A stretch of 64,000 nt of DNA, from NCBI RefSeq assembly GCF_014642875.1, contig NZ_BMJC01000005.1:496001-560000 (forward strand). The letters run 5' to 3'. The translations under genes were made by a program, and so were the position numbers. The notes below the pieces were generated by a model, which worked only from the letters and a program-made list of their open reading frames with translations, searched no databases and was not told the origin of the DNA. Source of the DNA: Puia dinghuensis. GTDB taxonomy: Bacteria > Bacteroidota > Bacteroidia > Chitinophagales > Chitinophagaceae. Below, piece by piece: positions 26,901 to 36,753 of this stretch (position 1 is its first letter; each line of letters opens with the position of its first letter).

Positions 26901-28779
26901 CCGCAAGGCTGTTGTTGTGCACTTCATAGGTGCAGAGCACCCGGTCGTAGAAATTATACAGATGGGTGTCAATATCTACCCCACCTTTGTAATTGTCGGA
27001 CTGCCGCTGAATGACCCGGCCCTTGTCGTCATAAAAATCGGCAGTCTCCAGCCAGTTGCCCTGCGCGAGGTTGCCCGCGTTTTCGATGACCCGCACCAGT
27101 CTGGAAGTGGTCATTCCCCTCGTCATGGTGCTGGCCTGCGATTGCAAAGGGTCCGCATAGGGGTTCTGATCCGCGTCCAGGCCGCTATTCCTGGAATTAT
27201 CATAGCTCTTAGCCGTATTGGAATAATTATCGTAATTGGTCACGGTCAGCGGGATAAACGAGCTGCCGGAAGGGATGGGGTTGTCGGATACGGTCACCGC
27301 ATCAATGAACCCCAAGGGGCTCGGGCTGACTATCCGGGCGGCAAAGTTGGCTCCCGATTCCGATGAAAACCCCGGTTGGAATACAATGCTGTTGCTGGCC
27401 TGGTATAAGGTTTGGCCTGCCAGCCGGTTAATAACGACTAAATTGGCCGTTACAGCCTGTCCGATACTAGTACCCGACACACTCTGGGAAGAATAGGCAT
27501 AATTCCCCGTGTTGTTATTCACATAAGTCTGCAAAGAGGCAGGATTGCCGTTGTACACCATCATACCCGTCTCAATGAGCCTGTTCTGCAGATCATACAA
27601 AGTGCACATCCACTGGCTGTTCAGGCGCATATTGGCATCCTGCGTGAATACCGGCCGGTTCCGTTGATCGTAGATCATATACACCCATCCCGCTCCTGGC
27701 ACCTTTTTGGCGATCATCCGTTGACGGGGATCGAATTCATAACGGAAGCAAAGCTCGTTGATCATATTTGCCGTCAGCGTCCAATTTCCCACGCTGACGA
27801 GAGCTGCCACGGCTTTTGGCGAAATTACGAAGCGCAGCAATCCGAGATCGTCATACACATAGTAGGTACAAAGGAAGCCGGAATAGCCGCTATAGTCACT
27901 TGCAATGGCGCCTATCTGCACTTTTTTTAAGACCACATGCCCCTCGAAATCCTTATATTCCACTGTAGCATTGCCCCTTTCATCGGTGGTCACCGTCTTA
28001 TTTAGACTGCCTGCCGGGTAGCCAGCCGAGGTCGTAGGGATATTCGTGGTCACATCATTATTCGTATAGGTCAGGGCACTGTAAGTGGTGCTCCAAATCT
28101 GCACTTCATTCGCCGCATTGGTCAGGTATTGGATGGTCACGGCTTTTTCCGCGCTGCCTCCTTCGCTGCCCGCCCAGCTATTGCCCGGCGCAAATTTCTT
28201 GCTCACCCGGTTCAGGGGCGAAGGCTCGAAATCTATATGACCATAAAAGAAAGTCTCGTTTTGGTAAGCAGGCTCATCGGCGGGATACGTGCTGCTATAG
28301 AAGGTGCTCTGATCGCTGAAAGGGCTGTTCTTAAAAGAGCCCGCCTGGTTGTCGGTATTGCTGGAATTGGCAGGGAAACTATAGGGCAGATAGGTATATT
28401 GTTCCCGGTCAAAGGCATCGTAGATCACCGGTGTCACGATGTCCTGCTTGCCCGGCGAGCCCTGCCATTGGACGCTCTGAACAGACCTGCCCAGCCCGTC
28501 TATATAATGTGTGGTATGTGTCACCTGGGTGACACTACCTGCATTAGTGACGGCGGACGCCGATGTGTAGGGTTGCTGCGGCGCCCATTCACGAATAAAG
28601 TTGATAGTCGCTCCCGAGGAATAGGCGGCCGGAACGCTTACGTGGGTTCCGCTTGCTGCCGGCACCGTGGAGTTATTGCCTGCTACGGGTGTATTGGTCT
28701 GGCTAAAGATCTGCCGGGGTAGGCAGAGCAGGCCCGCGAAAACCAGCATTCCTGTCAAAGAAGAACCTTTCATTAGCAT
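23968..28779 (-). CDS. RHS repeat toxin with HExxE metallopeptidase-like tip (cassette 1)
   Basis: 1603-residue secreted RHS protein built like the cassette-2 paralogue: signal peptide ending IFSQ, DUF6443 ([22 protein letters not shown]), YD repeats, and a core end [20 protein letters not shown] then [20 protein letters not shown], the standard RHS core signature. The tip starts near 1373. It contains [15 protein letters not shown] (H1506, E1507, E1510) and later [17 protein letters not shown] (H1537), suggesting a zinc peptidase-like site of HExxE type; activity is inferred. Two Met codons at the start (28779 and 28773) are both possible. It is preceded by the YD-repeat gene at 20 bases and followed by an overlapping lipoprotein gene. 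Confidence 0.88.
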   Translation of the reverse strand: MLMKGSSLTGMLVFAGLLCLPRQIFSQTNTPVAGNNSTVPAASGTHVSVPAAYSSGATINFIREWAPQQPYTSASAVTNAGSVTQVTHTTHYIDGLGRSVQSVQWQGSPGKQDIVTPVIYDAFDREQYTYLPYSFPANSSNTDNQAGSFKNSPFSDQSTFYSSTYPADEPAYQNETFFYGHIDFEPSPLNRVSKKFAPGNSWAGSEGGSAEKAVTIQYLTNAANEVQIWSTTYSALTYTNNDVTTNIPTTSAGYPAGSLNKTVTTDERGNATVEYKDFEGHVVLKKVQIGAIASDYSGYSGFLCTYYVYDDLGLLRFVISPKAVAALVSVGNWTLTANMINELCFRYEFDPRQRMIAKKVPGAGWVYMIYDQRNRPVFTQDANMRLNSQWMCTLYDLQNRLIETGMMVYNGNPASLQTYVNNNTGNYAYSSQSVSGTSIGQAVTANLVVINRLAGQTLYQASNSIVFQPGFSSESGANFAARIVSPSPLGFIDAVTVSDNPIPSGSSFIPLTVTNYDNYSNTAKSYDNSRNSGLDADQNPYADPLQSQASTMTRGMTTSRLVRVIENAGNLAQGNWLETADFYDDKGRVIQRQSDNYKGGVDIDTHLYNFYDRVLCTYEVHNNSLAGINQFAVKTNYDFDHEGRLLTVKKNLNNDANASAPGTTQRLVSRSSFDALGLIKEKQLGQQTAYGSAPSSTPLEDDNYSYMIRGWLKGINWNYPTSGATSSQVNNSTKWFGTDLSYDWGFNTNQYNGNIAGMRWMSGGDGAERAYGYGYDATNRVLFGDFNQNFGGNWNKTDPSNSNFTINFSAIMGDGQTVASAYDENGNIKQMQQYALVFTSTQLTSQLIDNLTYNYELGGSSNKLSSVSDAATEPPAQNLGDFTKNNTSGDDYGYDQNGNLITDLNRRINGSTGLDLTSGGGTVYNYMNLPWQMSLNNSDGSPKGTITYIYDASGEKLEKRVNEQASSFNNNVAKQTTDSYLSGWVYENNALQYFVEEEGRVRPITPGVYNNESSFAFDYFVKDHLGDTREVLTDELEQDIYPAATLEGTYGSGTAAVDVEKNYYTIDPAQIVSAPPQVPTYANNNGIFNNNPNSNSSANSKNMYKLNGSVNPTGLGIVVKVMAGDKIDIYGKSYWFTNAPTGTGSSPVSIAATSLITSLLAAPTAGASMHGPTAASIGSDGPGTITPLNTFLNRGNSAPTPVAYINYIFFDDQFRFAGGGTSQVNATISTLKDHHAELQNISVPKNGYIYVYISNQSPVDVYFDNLQLQQTRGPLVEENHYYPFGLMMAGISDKAIKTQYATNKYRYNGKELQNQEFSDGSGLEEYDYGARMYDDQIARWTTPDPMADKYNRFSPYNYAANNPVLINDKDGRDIVLTFKRETGPDGKDIFVGKDEVEKLINKGLGGQFKAVFKSVSGNGFLLTFEKTDKGGDVSKLSEGQKAFYTGLNDIANDHDVVVGRNVVLNDEHTDWGSFTGNRLDIGDMEKYNSVSDPGHNGSTSEGLFAHEIAEEYQYQKTPGHEKVVNDEQKFPFFRAAHEAGIELENKINGNERIHGYPYIEGREWQQNGVYYKTFRNKDGSLLQESATEGTKSMEITKKQLIKK
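23971..24663 (-). other. Variable toxin tip of cassette-1 RHS protein
   Basis: Encodes about 231 residues after [12 protein letters not shown]. It is unrelated to the other RHS tip and AT-rich: bases 24121-24180 contain 21 G/C by hand count, against 36 in 26461-26520 of the core. This composition break at the core/tip border fits recent replacement of the tip by transfer. Confidence 0.6.
24820..28779 (-). repeat. Shared RHS core, copy in cassette 1
   Basis: Partner of 17461-21429; the encoded residues 1 to about 1320 are closely similar throughout, with the same order of motifs and nearly the same length. The similarity includes the signal peptide and ends shortly after EFSDG, where the two proteins become unrelated. 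Confidence 0.8.
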
Positions 28780-28799
28780 AGTGCTTCCTTATTGGTGAT

Positions 28800-31700
28800 T
28801 TAAGGTACATTAACGATATAGGGACTGGATAATATCCCACTTGAGCAGTTGGGCCCCGCATTGAGGATCTTTACGGAATACTGTCGTCCCGTATTGGCCA
28901 CGGTAACCGTCCCGCTGCCATTGCAATTCAATGTGGTCGACGATGTAGCACCTGTCGTCTGATCCGTGACCAGCGCAAGGCAGGTCGTGCTCCCGGTATT
29001 ATAGGTGTAGCTTATCGTGAGCGTAGCCCCGCTCACGGTGATATTGGTGATCAAAGGCATCATACAGCTTTCCTGGCTATTCCCGTACTCATAGTCGTAT
29101 TGTTTTACGATATTGCCATTTTGATCCATCACCGTGACCAGCCGTCCATATTGATCGTAGGAGTAATAGTTGAAATGGTCGCTTTTGTCACACACGGAAG
29201 TCAGACCGACCACCGGATCATAAGTATAGCTGGTCATCTGTGCGCTGGCAGGGTAGAAGCGCAGCTCATCCACCTGGCCGGAAACGCTGATGGTATAGCT
29301 GCCCGTGGTCACGGCGACGACAGAGCTTTGTAGGGTCCAGGTCCCGCCATTCTTTTGCCAGTAGGAAAGATTATAGTTAGTATTAGTCAGGTTGCTCAGC
29401 GTGATGCTGTATCCACCCGTACGGCTCAGCTGGCCGGCTTTGGAGTCACCCACCGAACCGTTACCGTCGGTATTCTCGAAACCATTGTAAAAGATGTCTT
29501 TTTGCTGGGCGCCGGCAACGGTGGCTACAGGCCGGCTATTATTATAGCCCCAGAGATAACTGGTATAGATGTCATAAGCCGGTTGCGAATAGGTCATGTT
29601 GCCGTTAGCATCGAAGTCTACTGCTCCCTTGAGCTGGAACTGCGAAGGCAGATTACCCGAGGGCGCGCTGGAGGTGATATTCTGCGGCGAATTGGTCTCG
29701 ATCTTATAGACCTGGTTGGGAGTGAGGATATTATCGTGGCTGCGATAGGTAGTATAGGTACCATCGAAGACATTGCCATTCCTTTTTACCAGGGTTTCGA
29801 TGGGGATGCTGATCATGTTCTGGGCATTCATCTGGGCAATGAACCCCGAGCTGACCCCGGTATAGTCGGGCGCGTAAGCAAAGTCCGTCTCTAGCACCGT
29901 CCCATTGCTGCTGGTCATAGTGCTGGTCTGCGGGTCGCCATTACCGTTATAGGTAAACTGTTTGGTCGTTTGCACGGAGCCCCCCGTAGTATAGTCGGTC
30001 TCCCTTGTCGTTTGCGTCAAAAGTTTTCCGATCTGTACGGGATAAAAAGAGAACTGGCCGCTGTTGAAAAAATCCGTAATTCCGTCTTCGGAAGATCCGG
30101 TCCCCTGGCTACAAGTACCATCCTTACATCCGCCACCATTGTGGTCATGGGTCCGGTATTTAAAGTTCCAATAGGTCTGTGTAAGCCCTATCGTCTGAAA
30201 ATTGTCGACCTCCCGGAGAGTTTGGCCAGCGCCGTTATAATCTATCTTATGTAGGAGAAAACCATTGTCCAGCTGTGGAGTAGTAGGGGTGCCGGGCAGA
30301 TAATTATTAAAATCCCCGGCAAAATGGTCCGCATTGCAGACGAAATCGTACTCCGTTTTACCGTTGCTGCCGCCGCTCACGGTCTCGGTGACGGTGGGAT
30401 AACCGACCGCGCTGCCATTAGCCGAGAGGGAATAGGGTAGCACTGGCGAATTGTACATGTAATCCGTTCGCCACACGCAATTGTAAAAATCGGTGACCTT
30501 ACTATCCCCTAAACTGTTTGTCACGGTGAAGATATAATTGTCCTGGGAACTATAGTAAAACATTGGGTAGTGCATGATAACCCCGGGGGCATAGGAGAAA
30601 TCCCTTTCGATGGTCTGATTGGTTAGCGGGTCGAAATTCTTGATGGCATTTACCCGAAGTCCACCGCCGATCGCCTGCTGGCCGGGAGCGGGCGGAACCT
30701 GCTGGTAGTAGGACAGGCCGATATCCGCAAACTTGGTGCCGACGCTGCCTGGCGCCTTATTGTCAGGGTAATTGGCCAGCAGTTGGTAGGTCCCCGCTGC
30801 CAGGGAAAGGTTAGTGATGGTAAAGACACCGTGCCCCGCCGAAACGATAGGAGTATTCACATCCCAGATAATATAATTACCGTTATTAAGTGGGGCGTGC
30901 GTGGTCGGATCCACCTGCGTCAAAGAGACATAAAGACTGTTCGAGGGATTGCCGGCAATGAAGCCCACGCAGTCATAGGTCGTACCGTTGCTCGTATTGT
31001 CATCCGCCGAACTGTTACAGAACAAAAGCCCGTTGATATTGACCAATGTAGCGGCGGAAAGCGTGAAATAGGTTGTTTGCGTGCCCACCCCCACGTCGTA
31101 AACGGATGCCGTCACCTGTTGCACCTGATTGGCCTGCCCGTACTCAAAATTACTGAAGCTGTTAGATTCATAGTCGAACTCTGTGCTTCCGCCTGTTGGA
31201 TAGGTGATCTTTTGCAAGCTGCCTTGCACTGCATAGGTTGCATTCACCATCCTGTTGGCCCCGGTGAAGGATTGCAGGTCGGAAGGCAGCGGTTGCACAT
31301 TGGAGTAAAGCGAGAAATCGGGGATCAGAGTGGTATTGGTAGTCTGGTTGTTGTAATATCCCCAATAATCCTGCTGATAAGAGCTTTTGTAAGGAAGCGT
31401 GTACCCATTACTGCCGGTATAGTAAGAGAAAGAATATACACCACCATCTTTCTGGATATAGGAGAGCTGAAGACGGTTAGCGCGGTAATCGGGCGGATAG
31501 GCGTTCTTTAGACCGAGATAACTGGTGACATCGAATTGATCGTTGCCCTTCTGCGATGTGAAATAGCCATAGTTGAAATTGATGCTCTTGACCAGGCTGT
31601 TGTCCGACCTGTAAATATTGATGGCGTCGAGTTTGGCGCCATAGAGGTCATTGCGGGGCCCTTTCTGAAATTGGATATAGCCGTCATCGAATATTATCTT

Positions 31701-32744
31701 ATCGAGATAGAACTCCTGGTTGTAGGGGCTGTTGAAGATAGGGACGCCGTTGGTGAGGGTCGGGGCCGAGCAATAGGAACCAACCGCGATCGGGTAATCG
31801 TTCACATACTGCTCGTTCATATTCGGTAGCTGCGCCACATAGTCACCGTTCTCGAAAATAGTGGCATTGCTCATGCTCTCGAATGCGTTGCTCCACCCGT
31901 TATTCGTATAAAGGTTATAGAAGCTGGCATACTGGAAGGTGATCGTCTTACCTTTGGGACTGATTATCTGGGTCAGGTACCAGGCCAGAGTGGTGGGTAT
32001 GCTGGGATACGCCTGGGAAAGGGTCTTCTCGGGTTGCGCGAAGACATAAGTATATCCATCAGGGGCCACGGCCGTGATGCTCGTACCATTGTTGGTGAAC
32101 TTTATGTTGTTGTGGTTCAGGTCCACAAGGTTGCCCCCTATACCATTTGTCCAAAAGAATTTACCGGTGTGGCCTCCAAAATTATACAGGTAGAGATCAG
32201 GCTCGCAGTCAGTTGTCGAAGGGGCAGAGTTCAACACGGAAAAAAGATTGCTGGCGGTATAAGAATTACCTGAAGGATCGTAAATAGTAGAATTGTACAC
32301 CCAATCGTTGACCCAGGTAAAAGTAGATTGATAGGTGTTACCTGATGCATAAGGAAAGACCTTATTGTAACAGGATTTTGTCGGTCCGGCCTGCCAATCG
32401 TCCAGCCCTTTTACATCGTGGATAATACTGCCCCCGGCATTCAACGTCCAGCCCAGGCCAACCCAGCTCGCCTCTTCGCTGACCTTTATCCCTCCGGCAT
32501 GATAGCTCAGGGTAATAGGCAGGTCGATGTCTCCTGAACGGATCTCGTAGATCGGCAGCGAGATATCCGGAGTGCCGTTAAAATAGCTCACGGGGTATTC
32601 CACATATTTCGCCAGCGAGGCGCCATTTGGAGTCTGCACCGGCGACTGGCTCAGCTGTGAGAAAACATCCGCGGCCGCGGCTTGTGCCATACAGGTCCTG
32701 GCAATAAAGATCAGGGCGATCGGCAACAACAATCTCTTTATCAT
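28800..32744 (-). CDS. Large secreted YD-repeat protein, RHS-associated
   Basis: 1314-residue exported protein with signal peptide MIKRLLLPIALIFIARTCMAQ. Near the N-terminus DLPITLSYHAGGIKVSE and SWVGLGWTLNAGG mark the SpvB/RHS-type shell seen in Bacteroidota proteins encoded just before RHS genes. YD-like units occur near the C-terminus (YTYDPVVGLTSVCDKSDHFNYYSYDQYGRLVTVMDQNGN), followed by an Ig-like terminal domain (NITVSGATLTISYTYN). It lacks the RHS core signature and a toxin tip. By analogy with TcB/TcC complexes it may form part of the cocoon or a partner shell for the RHS toxin; that is inference. Separated by 20 bases from the toxin gene. Cassette 2 has no copy. Confidence 0.75.
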   Translation of the reverse strand: MIKRLLLPIALIFIARTCMAQAAAADVFSQLSQSPVQTPNGASLAKYVEYPVSYFNGTPDISLPIYEIRSGDIDLPITLSYHAGGIKVSEEASWVGLGWTLNAGGSIIHDVKGLDDWQAGPTKSCYNKVFPYASGNTYQSTFTWVNDWVYNSTIYDPSGNSYTASNLFSVLNSAPSTTDCEPDLYLYNFGGHTGKFFWTNGIGGNLVDLNHNNIKFTNNGTSITAVAPDGYTYVFAQPEKTLSQAYPSIPTTLAWYLTQIISPKGKTITFQYASFYNLYTNNGWSNAFESMSNATIFENGDYVAQLPNMNEQYVNDYPIAVGSYCSAPTLTNGVPIFNSPYNQEFYLDKIIFDDGYIQFQKGPRNDLYGAKLDAINIYRSDNSLVKSINFNYGYFTSQKGNDQFDVTSYLGLKNAYPPDYRANRLQLSYIQKDGGVYSFSYYTGSNGYTLPYKSSYQQDYWGYYNNQTTNTTLIPDFSLYSNVQPLPSDLQSFTGANRMVNATYAVQGSLQKITYPTGGSTEFDYESNSFSNFEYGQANQVQQVTASVYDVGVGTQTTYFTLSAATLVNINGLLFCNSSADDNTSNGTTYDCVGFIAGNPSNSLYVSLTQVDPTTHAPLNNGNYIIWDVNTPIVSAGHGVFTITNLSLAAGTYQLLANYPDNKAPGSVGTKFADIGLSYYQQVPPAPGQQAIGGGLRVNAIKNFDPLTNQTIERDFSYAPGVIMHYPMFYYSSQDNYIFTVTNSLGDSKVTDFYNCVWRTDYMYNSPVLPYSLSANGSAVGYPTVTETVSGGSNGKTEYDFVCNADHFAGDFNNYLPGTPTTPQLDNGFLLHKIDYNGAGQTLREVDNFQTIGLTQTYWNFKYRTHDHNGGGCKDGTCSQGTGSSEDGITDFFNSGQFSFYPVQIGKLLTQTTRETDYTTGGSVQTTKQFTYNGNGDPQTSTMTSSNGTVLETDFAYAPDYTGVSSGFIAQMNAQNMISIPIETLVKRNGNVFDGTYTTYRSHDNILTPNQVYKIETNSPQNITSSAPSGNLPSQFQLKGAVDFDANGNMTYSQPAYDIYTSYLWGYNNSRPVATVAGAQQKDIFYNGFENTDGNGSVGDSKAGQLSRTGGYSITLSNLTNTNYNLSYWQKNGGTWTLQSSVVAVTTGSYTISVSGQVDELRFYPASAQMTSYTYDPVVGLTSVCDKSDHFNYYSYDQYGRLVTVMDQNGNIVKQYDYEYGNSQESCMMPLITNITVSGATLTISYTYNTGSTTCLALVTDQTTGATSSTTLNCNGSGTVTVANTGRQYSVKILNAGPNCSSGILSSPYIVNVP

Positions 32745-32782
32745 TTTCCTTTTAACTTAATTAAGACGAATGGATTTGAAGA

Positions 32783-34213
32783 CTATAAGCTGCACCCCAC
32801 CCTGAATTGCAGGGGCTGGGTGCGAGGTATCTGCCGGTCGGCGAGAAAATCGTACAGCAGCTGCATCCGTCCCTCTTTCTTCCTGCCGATATTGTATTTC
32901 TTTGTCAGCCCAAGCAGGGCACTTCCCTTCCAGGCCGCTATGCGCGGATCAAGCTGCCGCAGGCTTTGGAAGGCCTGGAAATAATTATATTCCATTCCGC
33001 CGCTGATCCAGATGCTGCCCTTCGCCTTGATATCGACATAGCTGCGGAGTCCTAGCCCCTCGTTGCTGAGTTGGATATGATTGATGCTGCTGCCCCAGCC
33101 CAGACGGTAGCTGCCGCCTATTCCCAAGCTGGCCTTGTCGCTGAGCCGGTAACCCAGGCTAAGACCGAAATCGGTTGCAGCGGGCAGCACGTGAGATGAG
33201 CCCTGAGATTGCAAATTCCAGCCGAATTCCAGCCTTTGCAGGAATTTCTTCGCCTTCTGGCCGTCCGGCTGAAAATCCGGCATGGTCATATTGGTACTGC
33301 CACTCGAGGCGCCCAGCTGATTCAGCTTGCCCTTAAGCTTATCCAGCTCCCCTTGCGCTGCCTGTGCCTGTTGCTCCAGGTATTGCCCTGCGTTACCTTT
33401 ATTGCCTCCATCGGTTTGCACTCCTGTAAGATGGCTGATCTGCTGACGAACCTGGTCACTGGTCTGCAGCCCTGCCAGGGTCTTTGTAGAAGCGGCATCA
33501 GCCGGCGCCGGACACAGCCTCGCCAGCATTCCATACTTCTGCATATAACGCTGGAAGCCAGGAAGCCGGCTCACACCACTCAACAGCAGCTCCTTCGCTT
33601 TTTCGCGGTCATTCAACGCCGTCTTATATTGCTGCAGCCGTTGCTGATAGTAATACACCTGCCTGTTTACGCTGGTCAGCTCCTTCTCAAACCCATACCG
33701 GCCCAACTGCGCTTTCAATACCTGCTCCCTTTGCCGAACGAAGTCCTGCACTTCGTTGGCCCCCTGGATCTTGCCTTCCAACTGCTGCAGCTGGGAGGAA
33801 AGCCCCTGCAACTGCGCTAATTTCCCGGCAGGGAACGCTGACCCATTGCTAAGAAGGAAACCAACTGCCGTTTGCATGCTGTCAAGACCCGGGATATATT
33901 CTTTCAGCGAAGCGTTAGCGGAGGGAGACTTAAGCCGGGCGGCCAGCCGGTCATAAGCAGATTCAGCCTGAGTCAGGCAAGTTTTCGCCCCTGTGCTGTC
34001 ACGGCCGGCTAATTTTTTCTGGAAACGGTTTTCCTTTTCACGAAGATTTTCCAATACCTTCAGCGATTGCCGATCCAGGTCATTGCCAACTTCCTGGTAG
34101 GAAGACTGCAATTTCTTCAAATCAGCATTGCCGGGCAGTTCCTGTGAAGCCGCTGCCAGCGATGCGGCTAAGCAAGCGATCAGGCCGACAAGCCTCAGAC
34201 CGGGGTGTCTCAT
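32783..34213 (-). CDS. Coiled-coil plus beta-barrel outer-membrane protein, RHS-associated (cassette 1)
   Basis: 476-residue paralogue of the protein at 21469-22920, similar from end to end: coiled-coil part (KKLQSSYQEVGNDLDRQSLKVLENLREKENR), short hinge (TDGGNKGNAGQ), and C-terminal barrel ending LQFRVGCSL in both. The signal peptide differs (LRLVGLIACLAASLAAASQ). The hinge is shorter than in the other copy, lacking the repeated GGQ. It lies 38 bases before the YD-repeat gene and 26 bases after the fibre-like gene, so within one operon. Function unknown; outer-membrane anchoring or export of RHS proteins is proposed from context. Confidence 0.75.
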   Translation of the reverse strand: MRHPGLRLVGLIACLAASLAAASQELPGNADLKKLQSSYQEVGNDLDRQSLKVLENLREKENRFQKKLAGRDSTGAKTCLTQAESAYDRLAARLKSPSANASLKEYIPGLDSMQTAVGFLLSNGSAFPAGKLAQLQGLSSQLQQLEGKIQGANEVQDFVRQREQVLKAQLGRYGFEKELTSVNRQVYYYQQRLQQYKTALNDREKAKELLLSGVSRLPGFQRYMQKYGMLARLCPAPADAASTKTLAGLQTSDQVRQQISHLTGVQTDGGNKGNAGQYLEQQAQAAQGELDKLKGKLNQLGASSGSTNMTMPDFQPDGQKAKKFLQRLEFGWNLQSQGSSHVLPAATDFGLSLGYRLSDKASLGIGGSYRLGWGSSINHIQLSNEGLGLRSYVDIKAKGSIWISGGMEYNYFQAFQSLRQLDPRIAAWKGSALLGLTKKYNIGRKKEGRMQLLYDFLADRQIPRTQPLQFRVGCSL

Positions 34214-34239
34214 GGGAAGGAGGGTTTAGAAGGTTTATT

Positions 34240-35142
34240 TTATTGCTTACTATCCAATCTGGCTTGCAATTTCAACAACAACTTCCGCTGCTCTTCCAAC
34301 ATCCGCTGCTCTTCCTGCAGGATGTTCGCCTGCTTCGCATTAGTCTCCTGCAGCTGCTTGATCTGTTCGTCCGCCTTGATGGCATACAAGGTGAGTTCCT
34401 CCACCTTTTGCAGTAGTTTTATCTGGTTATTCCCAAGGTCCAGCCCGTTTTTTTCCATCTCCGCAGCCGGTTCAACCTGCGGCAGATGATGATGAGCCTT
34501 TACATAAGCGGCAACCTCCGACAAAAGAGGCAAAGCATACCCCGGATCGAATACAAAATCCGCCCCCGTCGTATTGACCGTCATTTCGTTGGCCCTCGCC
34601 TGACCACCTACGTCCAGCTTATAGACAGAATTGGTTTGTGTAAGCTTACCGATCAATATATTGCCGCTCCCGCCCAACATGACCAACCCGTCGCTAAACT
34701 GACTATGGCTGGTAGGGATCGTACCCGTCTCATTGATATAACTGAGAGCAACATCTGCTGCCATTGGCGAAAATATTCTCGTTCTATATCTGCTGCAAGC
34801 GTAATTATAACCCAGGTCGATACCATAATCAAACCATCGATCGCCATATACCAGCAGCCCTGGATTCATATTGACGGATGATCCGGGAATATTGGTATTC
34901 GTCACCATGTACGTGCTGAACCCGGTCGAACTGGAAGGCGTCCCCCCGCTTTGGGTTATCGTTCCATTGGTTATAAGTGTGCCGTTGACGGTTAACGTAT
35001 TGGGAGAAGAAGAAGTGCCCACGGTGACATTACCGATGGAAGGAAAATTATTACCGCCGTTTTGACCAAGTCCGGAAATGGAGAAAAGTAAACAATTGGT
35101 TGCAATGCAAAGCAGTATAAGCTTTACGGATGAAGGTCTCAT
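34240..35142 (-). CDS. Secreted tail-fibre-like protein with C-terminal coiled coil
   Basis: 300-residue protein with signal peptide (LILLCIATNCLLFSISGLGQ). A repetitive Thr/Ser/Gly N-terminal part (IGNVTVGTSSSPNTLTVNGTLITNGT) resembles phage fibre shafts. Residues about 200-250 (FVFDPGYALPLLSEVAAYVKAHHHLPQVEPAAEMEKNG then LLQKVEELTLYAI) match the C-terminal signature of many Bacteroidota surface proteins that resemble phage tail-fibre ends. A coiled coil of about 45 residues closes the protein (QLQETNAKQANILQEEQRML). It is the first gene of the cassette-1 operon and has no copy in cassette 2. May present or trimerise surface fibres; function inferred. Confidence 0.7.
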   Translation of the reverse strand: MRPSSVKLILLCIATNCLLFSISGLGQNGGNNFPSIGNVTVGTSSSPNTLTVNGTLITNGTITQSGGTPSSSTGFSTYMVTNTNIPGSSVNMNPGLLVYGDRWFDYGIDLGYNYACSRYRTRIFSPMAADVALSYINETGTIPTSHSQFSDGLVMLGGSGNILIGKLTQTNSVYKLDVGGQARANEMTVNTTGADFVFDPGYALPLLSEVAAYVKAHHHLPQVEPAAEMEKNGLDLGNNQIKLLQKVEELTLYAIKADEQIKQLQETNAKQANILQEEQRMLEEQRKLLLKLQARLDSKQ

Positions 35143-35400
35143 AAGTGAATTTTAGAGTTTAAATGTTACTAATGATCAGGAAAGGTTACACGGGTAGGAA
35201 TCGAATATTCAAATAAAGAATAATTTCTTCAATTCTCCTAGTAACATTCGCTTAAACCATAAGCAACGTCCTCATTTCTAACCATCATGCGTGTGCCGGA
35301 TCAATAAACCGCCGTGTGGAAAATTCTGATAACTGCGACAAATATTGTATAACCGCGCAAGCAACGCTCGATAAAAATTTTTTTTCCACATCCCATAAAA
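35143..35400 (-). promoter_or_regulatory. Upstream region of RHS cassette 1, similar to that of cassette 2
   Basis: Non-coding stretch before the first gene of the operon. It shares the TTTTAGAGT block next to the start, the TCAAATAAA/T-rich/AATTCTCCTA block, and the CATCATGCGTGTGCCGGATC core (35283-35302) with 22921-23075. Further out, ACTGCGACAAATATTGTATAA also resembles the corresponding CAGTCGTGAACATTACGGCAT. Nothing else is recognised between 35143 and the end of the next gene at 35430. Confidence 0.5.
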
Positions 35401-35429
35401 ATCCGTGCAAATGCCGCCCCGCCCATCCC

Positions 35430-36569
35430 TCACCTTTCAATACTCAACCCATCCAGGTCATCCAGCCTCGCCACTATACCCCACGTATAAAAATTATTCC
35501 CCACCCGCATCATCAGTACATTATCCCCCGCCTGCAACGGGATGCTGAAAGTCGCATTCTCCAGCGACATCCGCCCATTCGGAACTTTCGCTATCGGCGT
35601 CCCGAAATAGTTCTTATCGACATAGACCAACCGGTCATTCACAAACACCGCCACATCATCGAGAAAACCCAGCCGCATCTGCACCGTCCTCGCAGCCTCC
35701 GCATGAATCGTCGTCTTCAACCAGATACTCCTGTACTGCCTGCCTCCGCCATAAGTTCGACTCAGGTTAACAAACCCCCGGCGCTCGGCATTCATCGGCT
35801 TCCAGTCCACCTCCCTTTTAGCCAAACCGGTAACCCTGGCTCCCATCGCCTCCTGCATCGTATCCGGCTCGCCCACCTGCCAGTGCCGCAGATAACGCGG
35901 ATCGTATTCCGTCTCATCGGGGCCCGCCACCGGCGAAAGCCCCTCCACCTGCCCTGGCTTTAACACCAGGTTGGAGACGATCGCCTCACCCGCAAAAGCC
36001 AGCGTACCATGCGTCGTATTACCTTCCATTCGCGTTACCTCGAGCGTCGGCCGCTCCATGTTGTTCACCCACACCCGCATCCGCGCCCCCGACAGCACAA
36101 TTTTCACATGGTTGGCCGTCTGGTTCTGATAGGTGGCAAAAGTCTGATACTGCGGAAGCGCATCCCACATCATCACCCCCTTCACTATCGGTGTATACTG
36201 CACCCCCGTCATGGCATACGGATGCCCCACGCCCCGCGCCGTCCGAAAATAAAAGCATTCAGCCTCCAGGCTGTCCTGCCACCGGAAATAGATCTGTGAA
36301 AAAGAGGGATCTGTCGGGATATCGTCAAACTCGATCGTTCCATCCCCAAAATCGACATTTTTCAACACTACATACCCGCGGCCATCCACCACCTTCATCC
36401 TTGCCACCCCGGCGCTGTCATCAAATTGCACCGCCCCCGGCCTGTACGTCCAATGTTCGGGCCGCAAGGACACCGGCACCGGCTTCGACTGCGTAACGAC
36501 TTTTGACTGCGCAACAACCGCCACTCCCCAGGCCAACATCCCCCCGACGAGAAAGAGCATTCTTTTCAT
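35430..36569 (-). CDS. Secreted LamG-like and galactose-binding-like protein
   Basis: 379-residue exported protein, signal peptide MKRMLFLVGGMLAWGVAVVAQ. The first half resembles a concanavalin/LamG-like sheet (VVLKNVDFGDGTIEFDDI, FSQIYFRWQD, HVKIVLSGARMRVWVNN, GTLAFAGEAIVSNLVLKP) of the sort found in DUF1080 and laminin-G proteins. The second half contains a galactose-binding-like beta sandwich (YRSIWLKTTIHAEAARTVQMRLGFLDDVAVFVNDRLVYVD ... LQAGDNVLMMRVGNNFYTWG). No catalytic motif found. It may bind or process sugars. It is downstream of the AraC regulator gene on the same strand, with 184 bases between. Confidence 0.7.
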   Translation of the reverse strand: MKRMLFLVGGMLAWGVAVVAQSKVVTQSKPVPVSLRPEHWTYRPGAVQFDDSAGVARMKVVDGRGYVVLKNVDFGDGTIEFDDIPTDPSFSQIYFRWQDSLEAECFYFRTARGVGHPYAMTGVQYTPIVKGVMMWDALPQYQTFATYQNQTANHVKIVLSGARMRVWVNNMERPTLEVTRMEGNTTHGTLAFAGEAIVSNLVLKPGQVEGLSPVAGPDETEYDPRYLRHWQVGEPDTMQEAMGARVTGLAKREVDWKPMNAERRGFVNLSRTYGGGRQYRSIWLKTTIHAEAARTVQMRLGFLDDVAVFVNDRLVYVDKNYFGTPIAKVPNGRMSLENATFSIPLQAGDNVLMMRVGNNFYTWGIVARLDDLDGLSIER

Positions 36570-36753
36570 AGCTTTTTCTACAAAGTTGCCCTGCTCCTTC
36601 CGTCACCCCCGTTCAAACGCGGTTCAAATCCGTTCAACTTACTCCCCGGCATCATTATTCATGCAACACCAGGATCGCCCAAAGAATATCGGTCGCGCTG
36701 GCTGCGAGCTTAGGTTCACCTCCCCTATGAATGGAGCCGCCAAGCCGGACAAC

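Noticed and set aside
30008-30017. Partial match to the LacI operator (TCGTTTGC) in the YD-repeat gene
   Set aside because: Lies in coding sequence, matches only one half-site, and has no promoter element downstream.
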